NCBI GenBank assembly: GCA_947458305.1
Contig: CANGZO010000015.1
Location: forward strand, 1 to 17,716
Length of the DNA: 17,716 nucleotides
Source of the DNA: Comamonadaceae bacterium
Lineage (GTDB): Bacteria > Pseudomonadota > Gammaproteobacteria > Burkholderiales > Burkholderiaceae_C
Reading direction: 5' to 3'
Shown: one piece after another, positions 1 through 5,947 of the stretch
How positions within the stretch are numbered: the first letter of the stretch is position 1
How the letters are laid out: each line of letters opens with the position of its first letter
Made by a program: the position numbers and the translations under genes
Notes under the pieces: generated by a model
Database searches by the model: none
Told to the model about the DNA's origin: nothing
What the model saw: the letters and a program-made list of their open reading frames with translations, nothing else

Positions 1-95
1 AATGAAGCGTAACCTCTGGCCAAAGAAAATCGCTCGGGGTTTGTCCCTAAGGCGTATCACACCCGCGACTTTTAATCTTGAATTCATGATTGCGC

Positions 96-1724
96 TCAAA
101 GCCCTGGCAATTTGTAGTTGGCCAATTGCTCGCGCAGTCGCGTCTTGAGCATCTTGCCGGTGCCCCCTAAAGGAATGGCGTCAACAAAGACCACATCGTC
201 TGGGATTTGCCATTTGGCGGTTTTGCCTTCGTAAAAAGCAATCAGCTCCTCACGACTCACTTCGGCGCCAGGTTTTTTAACCACACACACGATGGGCCGC
301 TCGTCCCATTTGGGATGGCGCATGCCGATGCAAGCGGCCATGGCCACAGCCGGATGGGCCATGGCGATGTTTTCCACATCGATGGAGCTGATCCACTCGC
401 CGCCCGACTTGATCACGTCTTTGCTGCGGTCGGTGATTTGCATGAAGCCATCGGCATCGATGGTGGCCACATCGCCTGTGGGGAACCAACCGTCCGCCAA
501 AGGGCCACCGCCTTCTTGCTTGTAATAAGTGGCAATCACCCAAGGGCCTTTGACCAACAGATCGCCTGCCGCCTTGCCATCGTGCGGCAGCGCCTGGCCA
601 TCTGCATCCACGATCTTCATGTCGATGCCGTAAATGCAGCGACCTTGCTTCATGCGCAACTTCATTTGCGCGTCGGCAGGCAAGCCCAAGTGCTTGTTTT
701 TCAAGGTGCAAACGGTGCCCAAGGGGCTCATTTCGGTCATGCCCCAAGCGTGCAAAACGTCGACCCCGTAGTCCTCTCGAAAAGCATCGATCATGGCGGG
801 CGGACAGGCCGAGCCGCCAATCACTGTGCGCTGGAGTGTGCTGAACTTCAGCCCTGCCGGCTTCATGTGCCCCAGCAACATCTGCCACACAGTGGGCACG
901 CCAGCCGCAAAGGTCACGCCTTCGGATTCGATCAACTCGTAAACCGATTTGCCGTCCAAGGCTGGGCCAGGGAACACCAGTTTGGCACCCGCCATGGCGG
1001 CGCTGTATGGAATACCCCAAGCATTGACGTGGAACATCGGCACGACAGGCAAGATGGCGTCGCGGGCAGAAATGCACATGGAATCGGGCAAAGCGGCGGC
1101 ATACGCATGCAACACGGTGGAGCGGTGGCTGTACAAAGCGCCCTTGGGGTTGCCGGTGGTACCGCTGGTGTAGCAAAGGCTGCAAGCGGTGTTTTCATCC
1201 AGCTGCGGCCAGCTGTAGCTGTTGGACTGCGGCTTGATCCATGCCTCGTAGCTGACCAAATTGGGGATGCCTGTGTCAGCGGGCAGTTTGTCGGCATCGC
1301 ACAGGGCCACGTAATGGGTCACCGTCTTGCAATGGGCATGCAAAGCTTGAACCAACGGCAAAAACGTCATGTCGAAACACAAGACCTGGTCTTCAGCGTG
1401 GTTGGCAATCCACGCCATTTGCTCTGGGTGCAAGCGCGGGTTGATGGTGTGCAGCACCCGACCCGATCCGCTCACGCCAAAGTAAAGCTCCAGATGGCGA
1501 TAACCATTCCAGGCCAGAGTGGCGATGCGCGAGCCTTGCGGCACGCCTTGCGCGTCCAACGCATTGGCCACTTGGCGCGAACGCCCAGCCACTTGCGCCC
1601 AATCACTGCGGTGGATGTCGCCTTCCACCCGTCGCGAAACAACCTCGCTGTCGCCGTGGTGTTTTTCGGCAAAGTCAATCAAGGAAGAAATCAGCAGTGA
1701 TTGCTGTTGCATCAGTCCCAGCAT
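96..1724 (-). CDS. Fatty-acyl-CoA ligase (AMP-binding, AlkK-like medium/long-chain type)
   Basis: This 542-residue protein is an ANL-superfamily adenylate-forming enzyme that would activate a carboxylic acid, most likely a medium- or long-chain fatty acid, to its CoA thioester using ATP. The phosphate-binding loop YTSGTTGNPKG lies at residues 185-195, the A5 motif GMTE at 328-331, the A7 motif TGD at 416-418, the hinge region DRSKDVIKSGGEW at 432-444, and the catalytic lysine in GTGK at 521-524. The length fits AlkK-type ligases, which have roughly 540-550 residues. The first ATG is chosen because an AGGAGA Shine-Dalgarno sits six bases upstream; the in-frame ATG at codon 5 has no such site. 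The gene is divergent from selO and nothing else of the operon is visible. The chain length of the substrate cannot be read from the sequence, and an aryl or short-chain acid is possible. The family call is very secure, the substrate only moderately so. Confidence 0.93.
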   Translation of the reverse strand: MLGLMQQQSLLISSLIDFAEKHHGDSEVVSRRVEGDIHRSDWAQVAGRSRQVANALDAQGVPQGSRIATLAWNGYRHLELYFGVSGSGRVLHTINPRLHPEQMAWIANHAEDQVLCFDMTFLPLVQALHAHCKTVTHYVALCDADKLPADTGIPNLVSYEAWIKPQSNSYSWPQLDENTACSLCYTSGTTGNPKGALYSHRSTVLHAYAAALPDSMCISARDAILPVVPMFHVNAWGIPYSAAMAGAKLVFPGPALDGKSVYELIESEGVTFAAGVPTVWQMLLGHMKPAGLKFSTLQRTVIGGSACPPAMIDAFREDYGVDVLHAWGMTEMSPLGTVCTLKNKHLGLPADAQMKLRMKQGRCIYGIDMKIVDADGQALPHDGKAAGDLLVKGPWVIATYYKQEGGGPLADGWFPTGDVATIDADGFMQITDRSKDVIKSGGEWISSIDVENIAMAHPAVAMAACIGMRHPKWDERPIVCVVKKPGAEVSREELIAFYEGKTAKWQIPDDVVFVDAIPLGGTGKMLKTRLREQLANYKLPGL

Positions 1725-1730
1725 GGGGTG

Positions 1731-1736
1731 TCTCCT
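1731..1736 (-). promoter_or_regulatory. Ribosome binding site of the acyl-CoA ligase
   Basis: On the minus strand AGGAGA stands six bases before the ATG at 1724-1722. It is a near-consensus Shine-Dalgarno and decides the start in favour of the first methionine. Confidence 0.75.
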
Positions 1737-1799
1737 GTCAGTTGGGTGTTACTCAAACTGGAGATTGTGCACTTGGGCCTTCGGCACCCTCCCCCTAAA

Positions 1800-1837
1800 A
1801 CCCGCCACACAGCGGGTGCTTGTCAAGGGCGTGACAA
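1800..1837. promoter_or_regulatory. Two inverted repeats in the divergent acyl-CoA ligase/selO intergenic region
   Basis: The 120-base gap between the divergent starts holds two perfect inverted repeats. ACCCGC (1800-1805) pairs with GCGGGT (1812-1817) across six bases, and TTGTCA (1820-1825) pairs with TGACAA (1832-1837) across AGGGCG. The second ends seven bases before the selO ATG and encloses the only purine-rich stretch resembling a selO Shine-Dalgarno. It could be an operator or an RNA hairpin that limits ribosome access. No convincing -35/-10 pair was identified for either gene. The symmetry is seen directly; the function is inference. Confidence 0.3.
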
Positions 1838-1844
1838 TCCCAAG

Positions 1845-3392
1845 ATGTCAATTGCACCGACGGATTCTCCCATCACCCCAGCCCACGACTTGCCCGTGCT
1901 GGACTGGACGCACCGCCTGACCCAACTGGGTCCCCGGTTTTTCACCCCCTTGCAGCCCACACCTGTGGCCGCGCCACGCTGGGCTGCCTGCAACGAGGCT
2001 TTGCGCGCCGAACTGGGCTGGCCCAGTGAACTGTTTGACGACGATCATCTGCAAGCCTTCGCGGGCAATGCGCTGATGGTCGGCTCAAAGCCACTGGCCA
2101 CGGTCTACAGCGGGCACCAGTTTGGCCAATGGGCGGGCCAGTTGGGTGACGGCCGCGCCATTTGGCTGGGCGAGGCGCAATCGGTGCAAGGCCCGCAAGA
2201 AATTCAGCTCAAAGGCGCGGGGCGCACGCCCTATTCACGCGGCGGCGATGGCCGCGCCGTGCTGCGCTCAAGCATCCGCGAGTATTTGTGCAGCGAAGCC
2301 ATGCACGGCTTGGGCATTCCCACCACCCGGGCCTTGTGCTTGGTGGCTTCGCCCGAGCCGGTGCGCCGTGAAACCATGGAAAGCGCTGCCGTCGTGGCCC
2401 GCGTGGCACCCAGCTTTTTGCGTTTTGGCCACTTTGAACACTTTTCGGCCCAAGGCGACACCGACAGCCTGCGTGCACTGGCCGACCATGCCATAACCCA
2501 CCACCTGCCCGAGTGCCACGAGCGCTCTGCGCTTTGGCAAGGCAATGTGTATGCAGCCCTGCTGGACGAGGTGCAAGAACGCACCGCCAAACTTTTGGCG
2601 CAGTGGCAAGCGGTGGGTTTTTGCCACGGCGTCATGAACACCGACAACATGAGCCTCTTGGGCCTGACCATCGACTACGGCCCGTTCCAGTTCATGGACG
2701 GCTTTGACCACGCTCACATCTGCAACCACTCTGACCATCAAGGCCGCTACGCCTACGGCCGCCAGCCCAACGTGGCATATTGGAATTTGTACTGCCTGGC
2801 TCAGGCACTGGCCCCACTGATTGACGACCAAGAACTCACGCTGCAGGTGCTGGAGGGTTTCAAAACACTGTTCCCCCGCTATTTGGGCGACGCGATGCGG
2901 GCCAAACTGGGCCTGGTCGGCGACTTGGCCCCCGAGTCTGAGCGCGAAGCCGACTGGACTTTGGTCGAAGACGTGATGCAACTCATGGCGGCCGAAAAAG
3001 TGGACTTCACGGTGTTCTGGCGGCAACTGAGCCAAGCCGTGGTTCAGCAATCGAAAGCCACAACGTTGACCGATGCGGGTTGGAGCGCCGTGACCGATCT
3101 GGTGCTGGACCGCCCTCGCCTGCTGGACTGGCTGGCGCGTTACACCCAGCGGGCAGGTCAAAGCCACTTTGCGGCCTTGGGCCAGCAGATGCTGCGCACC
3201 AACCCCAAGTTCGTGCTGCGCAACCACCTGGCCGAAATCGCCATTCGCCAAGCCCAAGCAGGGGACTTCTCGGAAATCGCCACCCTGTACAACTTGCTAC
3301 AGTCACCCTTCGACGAGCATCCGGGCATGCAAGCCTATGCCGACCTGCCGCCCGATTGGGCGGGTCAACTGGAAATCAGCTGTTCATCATGA
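1845..3392 (+). CDS. selO: Protein adenylyltransferase SelO (YdiU/UPF0061 family)
   Basis: SelO is a kinase-fold enzyme that transfers AMP from ATP, bound in a flipped orientation, to protein Ser/Thr/Tyr hydroxyls; in E. coli the targets are linked to redox homeostasis. The 515-residue product shows GHQFGQWAGQLGDGR at 90-104, the ATP-site lysine K123 in QLKGAGRTPYSRGGDGR, the catalytic-loop equivalent HGVMNTDN at 261-268, and the metal-binding DYG at 277-279. The C-terminus ends SCSS with C513, matching the redox-active Cys (Sec in animal homologues) at the family's end; C293 in ICNHSD is the plausible disulfide partner. The open frame extends upstream to 1701, but that part overlaps the divergent ligase gene and lacks family character, so the ATG at 1845 (MSIAPTDSP) was chosen. 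Its ribosome site is weak. The stop overlaps the msrB start as ATGA. Confidence 0.95.
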   Translation: MSIAPTDSPITPAHDLPVLDWTHRLTQLGPRFFTPLQPTPVAAPRWAACNEALRAELGWPSELFDDDHLQAFAGNALMVGSKPLATVYSGHQFGQWAGQLGDGRAIWLGEAQSVQGPQEIQLKGAGRTPYSRGGDGRAVLRSSIREYLCSEAMHGLGIPTTRALCLVASPEPVRRETMESAAVVARVAPSFLRFGHFEHFSAQGDTDSLRALADHAITHHLPECHERSALWQGNVYAALLDEVQERTAKLLAQWQAVGFCHGVMNTDNMSLLGLTIDYGPFQFMDGFDHAHICNHSDHQGRYAYGRQPNVAYWNLYCLAQALAPLIDDQELTLQVLEGFKTLFPRYLGDAMRAKLGLVGDLAPESEREADWTLVEDVMQLMAAEKVDFTVFWRQLSQAVVQQSKATTLTDAGWSAVTDLVLDRPRLLDWLARYTQRAGQSHFAALGQQMLRTNPKFVLRNHLAEIAIRQAQAGDFSEIATLYNLLQSPFDEHPGMQAYADLPPDWAGQLEISCSS

Positions 3393-3796
3393 GCAAAATC
3401 AACAAATCCGACCAAGAATGGCGTGACCTGCTGGCTGCAAAAGGCGCAGAACCGGTGGCCTTTGCGGTCACCCGCCAAGCCGCCACCGAGCGCCCCTTCA
3501 CCGGAAAATACGAGGGCCATTGGGCCCGCGGCATTTACCGCTGCGTGTGCTGTGATGCGGAACTGTTCAAGTCCGACACCAAATTCGACGCAGGTTGCGG
3601 ATGGCCCAGCTTCTACCAATCTTCCGTGAAGGGCGCCATCGAAGAACGCGTGGACAACAGCCACGGCATGCGGCGGGTAGAAACTGTTTGCGCCCAATGT
3701 GGTGCTCATTTGGGGCATGTGTTCGAGGACGGTCCTGCACCGACCGGCTTGCGTTACTGCATGAACTCCGCTTCGTTAGACTTCGAAGCCTCTTGA
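3389..3796 (+). CDS. msrB: Peptide-methionine (R)-S-oxide reductase MsrB
   Basis: This 135-residue cytoplasmic enzyme reduces the R epimer of methionine sulfoxide in proteins. The structural zinc ligands are C52-x-x-C55 and C101-x-x-C104. The nucleophilic cysteine is C124 in RYCMNSASL, and GCGWPSF around C70 probably supplies the resolving cysteine. The conserved SHGMRR and HLGHVFEDGP blocks are present. The length is that of a stand-alone MsrB, with no fused MsrA. The ATG at 3389 overlaps the selO stop by four bases (ATGA), so translation is probably coupled; an earlier in-frame start at 3080 lies inside selO and is rejected. Pairing a protein-AMPylating redox regulator with a sulfoxide reductase fits a shared role in oxidative stress, though that link is inferred from position. 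Confidence 0.97.
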   Translation: MSKINKSDQEWRDLLAAKGAEPVAFAVTRQAATERPFTGKYEGHWARGIYRCVCCDAELFKSDTKFDAGCGWPSFYQSSVKGAIEERVDNSHGMRRVETVCAQCGAHLGHVFEDGPAPTGLRYCMNSASLDFEAS

Positions 3797-3839
3797 CCCC
3801 AACCGGCTGTGCATGACGCGCGGCTTTTTCACCTTCCTC

Positions 3840-4397
3840 ATGAAATTCATCCTCGATTTTTTCCCCATTTTGCTGTTTTTTGGGGCTTACAAAATGGCCG
3901 ATATCTACACCGCCACAGCGGTGCTGATGGGGGCCACTGTGGTGCAAACGGCCATCCTGTACAAAATGGACGGCAAGCTTCAGACCATGCACAAGATCAC
4001 GCTGGTTTTGGTGCTGGGTTTTGGCGCCCTGACGCTGAGCCTGCATGACGAGCGCTTCATCAAGTGGAAGCCCACTTTGCTTTACTCTGGCTTGGCCATA
4101 GCCCTGGCCGTGGCGCACTGGTTTTTGAAGAAGAACTTTTTGCACATGCTGCTGGGCACGCAACTGCAGCTGCCCCACGCCGTGTGGAACCGCTTGAATC
4201 TGTCATGGATGCTGTATTGCCTGTTCATGGCCACCATCAATGCCTATGTGGCCCACTTCTTCAGCACCGAAGACTGGGTCAATTTCAAACTCTGGGGCTA
4301 CGTATTCCCCTTGGTGTTCATTTTGGGTCAAGGTCTTTACATTTCCAGATACCTGCCCAAAGACAGCGACACCCCCCAAAACACCGACAAAGAATGA
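3840..4397 (+). CDS. yciB: Inner-membrane septation protein YciB/IspZ (septation protein A)
   Basis: YciB is a polytopic inner-membrane protein implicated in cell-envelope synthesis and septation. The 185-residue product begins MKFILDFFPILLFFGAYK, the family's typical start, followed by about five hydrophobic segments near residues 5-20, 25-42, 52-68, 75-95 and 115-135, plus a last one near 150-170. HAVWNRLNLSWMLYC and NFKLWGY match conserved family blocks as recalled. An in-frame ATG at 3813 would add nine residues (MTRGFFTFL); I prefer 3840 because family members start there. Neither ATG has a clear Shine-Dalgarno, so the start is less certain than the family. The stop overlaps the bolA start as ATGA. 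The gap from msrB is about 43 bases, so read-through from selO-msrB is plausible. Confidence 0.92.
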   Translation: MKFILDFFPILLFFGAYKMADIYTATAVLMGATVVQTAILYKMDGKLQTMHKITLVLVLGFGALTLSLHDERFIKWKPTLLYSGLAIALAVAHWFLKKNFLHMLLGTQLQLPHAVWNRLNLSWMLYCLFMATINAYVAHFFSTEDWVNFKLWGYVFPLVFILGQGLYISRYLPKDSDTPQNTDKE

Positions 4398-4666
4398 ACG
4401 CTATCACCCCTCCCCTGAGTCAACAAATCCATGCGCGCTTGATGGAGCGACTGCAACCCACCGAGTTGCGGGTCATTGACGAGAGTGCCGACCACGCAGG
4501 CCATGTGGGTGCGAATGACAGCGGTCAAGGCACGCACATGCGGGTGTGCATTGCCTCACCTTTGTTTGCAACGATGAGCCGGGTTCAGAGGCACCGCCTT
4601 GTGTATGATGCGCTGCAAGATTTCATCGACCAAGGGCTGCACGCTTTGGCCATTGAACTGATCTGA
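4394..4666 (+). CDS. BolA family protein (BolA/IbaG-like)
   Basis: The 90-residue product carries the BolA fold: an N-terminal helix (SQQIHARLMERLQPTELRVIDES), a central glycine-rich loop with GTHMRVCI, and the signature segment RVQRHRLVYDAL at about 63-74. BolA-type proteins pair with monothiol glutaredoxins to bind [2Fe-2S] clusters and affect iron handling and morphology. The His of RHRLVYDAL is the residue usually involved in cluster binding, and a Cys is present in MRVCI. The start ATG overlaps the yciB stop by four bases, suggesting translational coupling. Whether it is BolA proper or a YrbA/IbaG paralogue cannot be settled here, so no symbol is given. Confidence 0.93.
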   Translation: MNAITPPLSQQIHARLMERLQPTELRVIDESADHAGHVGANDSGQGTHMRVCIASPLFATMSRVQRHRLVYDALQDFIDQGLHALAIELI

Positions 4667-4670
4667 ATTT

Positions 4671-4703
4671 GGGCGGTCACTCGGTGTGGCGGCCCCTTTT
4701 TTT
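4671..4703 (+). terminator. Possible intrinsic terminator after bolA
   Basis: Five bases past the bolA stop, GGGC (4671-4674) can pair with GCCC (4692-4695), with an inner CAC/GTG helix around a TCG loop, followed by a run of seven T. The helix is interrupted, so termination may be partial and some transcription could continue into the isomerase gene. Confidence 0.4.
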
Positions 4704-4758
4704 GAATTCTTTTGTACTTTTATCCAGCTTTCGACATTTTGTATTTGAGGAAAAACCC

Positions 4759-5532
4759 ATGAAAAAACAATTGTTCAGCGCCGCTTTGGTGGCCCTGCTC
4801 GCGGCCCCTGCTCTGGCGCAAAATTTGGCCGTGGTCAATGGCAAGCCTGTTCCATCTTCACGCATCAAAGCCTTGCAGCAGCAAGTTGAAGCCTCTGGCC
4901 GGCCCATCACCCCAGAAATCATGGCTCAAATCAAGGAAGAGCTCATCGCCCGCGAAGTCTTCATGCAAGAAGCCCGCAAGCGTGGCCTGGACGCCTCTGA
5001 CGACTACAAAGTCCAGTTGGAGTTGGCCCGTCAGACGATCCTGATCCGTCAGCTTTTTGCCGACTTCCAAAAGAAGAACCCCGTCACCGATGCTGAAATC
5101 AAAGCCGAGTACGACAAATTCGTGGCGGCCAATGGCGGCAAGGAATACCGCGCTCGCCACATCTTGGTTGAAAAAGAAGACGAAGCCAAGGCATTGATCG
5201 CCGACATCAAAAAAGGCGCCAAATTTGAAGATTTGGCGAAAAAAGCTTCCAAAGATCCAGGTTCTGGCGCCAACGGCGGTGACCTGGACTGGGCGGCTGC
5301 CGGCAGCTACGTGGCCGAATTTTCAGACGCGATGGTGAAGTTGGCCAAGGGCCAAATGACCGACACACCGGTCAAGAGCCAGTTTGGTTTTCACATCATC
5401 CGGGTGGACGATGTGCGCGAGGCCGAGTTGCCCAAACTGAACGACGTCAAACCCCAGATCGCTCAGCAACTGCAACAGCAAAAGCTGGCCAGCTTCCAAG
5501 AAGGTCTGCGCTCCAAAGCCAAGATCCAGTGA
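4759..5532 (+). CDS. Periplasmic parvulin-type peptidyl-prolyl cis-trans isomerase (SurA/PrsA-like)
   Basis: This secreted folding factor has 257 residues before processing. A Sec signal peptide covers residues 1-20 (MKKQLF, a hydrophobic core, cleavage after ALA before QN). Residues about 21-120 form an N-terminal helical chaperone-like region with an ALQQQVEASGRPI segment. A parvulin domain spans about 130-220, with RARHILVE (H134), the GANGGDLDW turn at 171-178 and FGFHIIRVDDVR (H212). A short helical tail rich in Gln and Lys follows. The substrate is probably exported outer-membrane or periplasmic protein. The start at 4759 is chosen because the signal peptide begins there and GAGG stands eight bases upstream; the frame is open to 4669 but the extension has no SD. 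It differs from E. coli SurA in having a single parvulin domain and resembles PpiC/PrsA-type proteins. Confidence 0.93.
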   Translation: MKKQLFSAALVALLAAPALAQNLAVVNGKPVPSSRIKALQQQVEASGRPITPEIMAQIKEELIAREVFMQEARKRGLDASDDYKVQLELARQTILIRQLFADFQKKNPVTDAEIKAEYDKFVAANGGKEYRARHILVEKEDEAKALIADIKKGAKFEDLAKKASKDPGSGANGGDLDWAAAGSYVAEFSDAMVKLAKGQMTDTPVKSQFGFHIIRVDDVREAELPKLNDVKPQIAQQLQQQKLASFQEGLRSKAKIQ

Positions 5533-5551
5533 TCTGAATTGGCTGGACTTC

Positions 5552-5578
5552 AAAAACGCGACTTCGGTCGCGTTTTTT
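5552..5578 (+). terminator. Rho-independent terminator of the PPIase gene
   Basis: Twenty bases after the stop, AAAAACGCGAC (5552-5562) and GTCGCGTTTTT (5567-5577) form a perfect stem closed by a stable TTCG tetraloop and end in a T run. The A/T symmetry would let it act in both directions. It ends the selO-to-PPIase block. Confidence 0.92.
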
Positions 5579-5607
5579 GTTCTCTGGCGTTCTGTGGTTC
5601 TGTAGTC

Positions 5608-5683
5608 AAAAGACATGGGCGCGGGCTGGGGTTCAGAGGCGCTTCGCTTTGCCACATCACCCCATCCCGCGCCCATGGCTTTT
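5608..5683 (+). repeat. Long imperfect hairpin with conserved 26-nt core, copy 1
   Basis: The arms pair as follows: AAAAG (5608-5612) with CTTTT (5679-5683); an A/G mismatch; 12 bp from 5614-5625 with 5666-5677; a C/T mismatch; then TGGGGT (5627-5632) with ACCCCA (5659-5664). They enclose a 26-nt core at 5633-5658, whose centre reads GGCGCTTCGCTTTGCC. The core is exactly the reverse complement of 5832-5857 in copy 2, whereas the arms are unrelated in sequence. The region carries no gene. This is a structured repeat of unknown family; it is not a good terminator, since only four T follow. Confidence 0.85.
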
Positions 5684-5714
5684 GTTCGAGTGTCTTGGGG
5701 CCAGCAGTGCACCG

Positions 5715-5739
5715 GTAGGTCGGAGGCTTTAGCCCCGAC
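5715..5739 (+). repeat. REP-like element: GTAG head plus small hairpin
   Basis: GTAG (5715-5718) directly precedes a hairpin in which GTCGG (5719-5723) pairs with CCGAC (5735-5739) and GGC with GCC around a TTTA loop, with one bulged A. A GTAG tetranucleotide followed by a hairpin is the usual form of REP sequences mobilised by RAYT/TnpA-REP transposases. No such transposase gene is in the window. It sits between the two large hairpins, and the remaining bases from 5740 to 5805 show no clear feature. Confidence 0.55.
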
Positions 5740-5805
5740 AGGGCTTTATCGATCACCACCCACCGTCGCAGCTGAGGCAACGACCTGCAAACACCGAGTC
5801 ACTGC

Positions 5806-5883
5806 CTGAAGGGGCGGGCACTGGCTGGGGCGATGTGGCAAAGCGAAGCGCCTCTGAGCCCCGGCCAGTGCCCGCCACTTCAG
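5806..5883 (-). repeat. Long imperfect hairpin with conserved 26-nt core, copy 2 (inverted)
   Basis: CTGAAG (5806-5811) pairs with CTTCAG (5878-5883). Next comes a 13-bp helix of 5813-5825 with 5864-5876, a T/G wobble, and GGGGC (5827-5831) with GCCCC (5858-5862). The enclosed core 5832-5857 is the exact reverse complement of the core of copy 1. The layout is the same as copy 1 (outer stem, one mismatch, 12-13 bp, one mismatch or wobble, 5-6 bp, 26-nt core), but the long arms are different sequence. One closing pair has changed from T-A to C-G between copies, preserving pairing. Confidence 0.85.
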
Positions 5884-5928
5884 GGCTCCCCCAGTATCAA
5901 CGAGCTCCACCATCCCTAAATGACACAA

Positions 5929-5946
5929 GCTGGGATAATCCCAGCC
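5929..5946 (+). promoter_or_regulatory. Candidate extended -10 promoter and palindrome at the rlhA start
   Basis: TGG followed by GATAAT (5931-5939) matches an extended -10 element with five of six consensus bases. Transcription from it would start near 5946, two bases before the rlhA ATG, giving a practically leaderless message. This agrees with the lack of any Shine-Dalgarno upstream. The element lies within a perfect palindrome, GCTGGGAT (5929-5936), A, ATCCCAGC (5938-5945). No -35 box is evident at 17 bases. The sequence pattern is seen; promoter function is inferred. Confidence 0.45.
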
Positions 5947-5947
5947 C

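Noticed and set aside
1..95. Terminator for the acyl-CoA ligase
   Set aside because: The only hairpin seen on the minus strand (GGG-ACAAA-CCC) is too short and its following T run too weak; nothing else was recognised in these bases.
207..1700. 497-codon open frame on the plus strand opposite the acyl-CoA ligase
   Set aside because: It is a shadow of the high-GC coding strand, with no recognisable domain and no start signal, opposite a gene with all family motifs intact. The same holds for the long antisense frames at 2268-3257, 5897-7015, 8829-10136, 13122-14180 and 15944-17227.
1701..1844. Upstream extension of SelO by 48 codons
   Set aside because: It overlaps the 5' end and ribosome site of the divergent ligase gene and has no SelO family similarity; the ATG at 1845 fits the usual N-terminus.
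4702..4740. Possible sigma-70 promoter before the PPIase gene
   Set aside because: TTGAAT and TTGTAC can be picked as -35 boxes but neither has a reasonable -10 at 16-18 bases; the region is merely A/T-rich.
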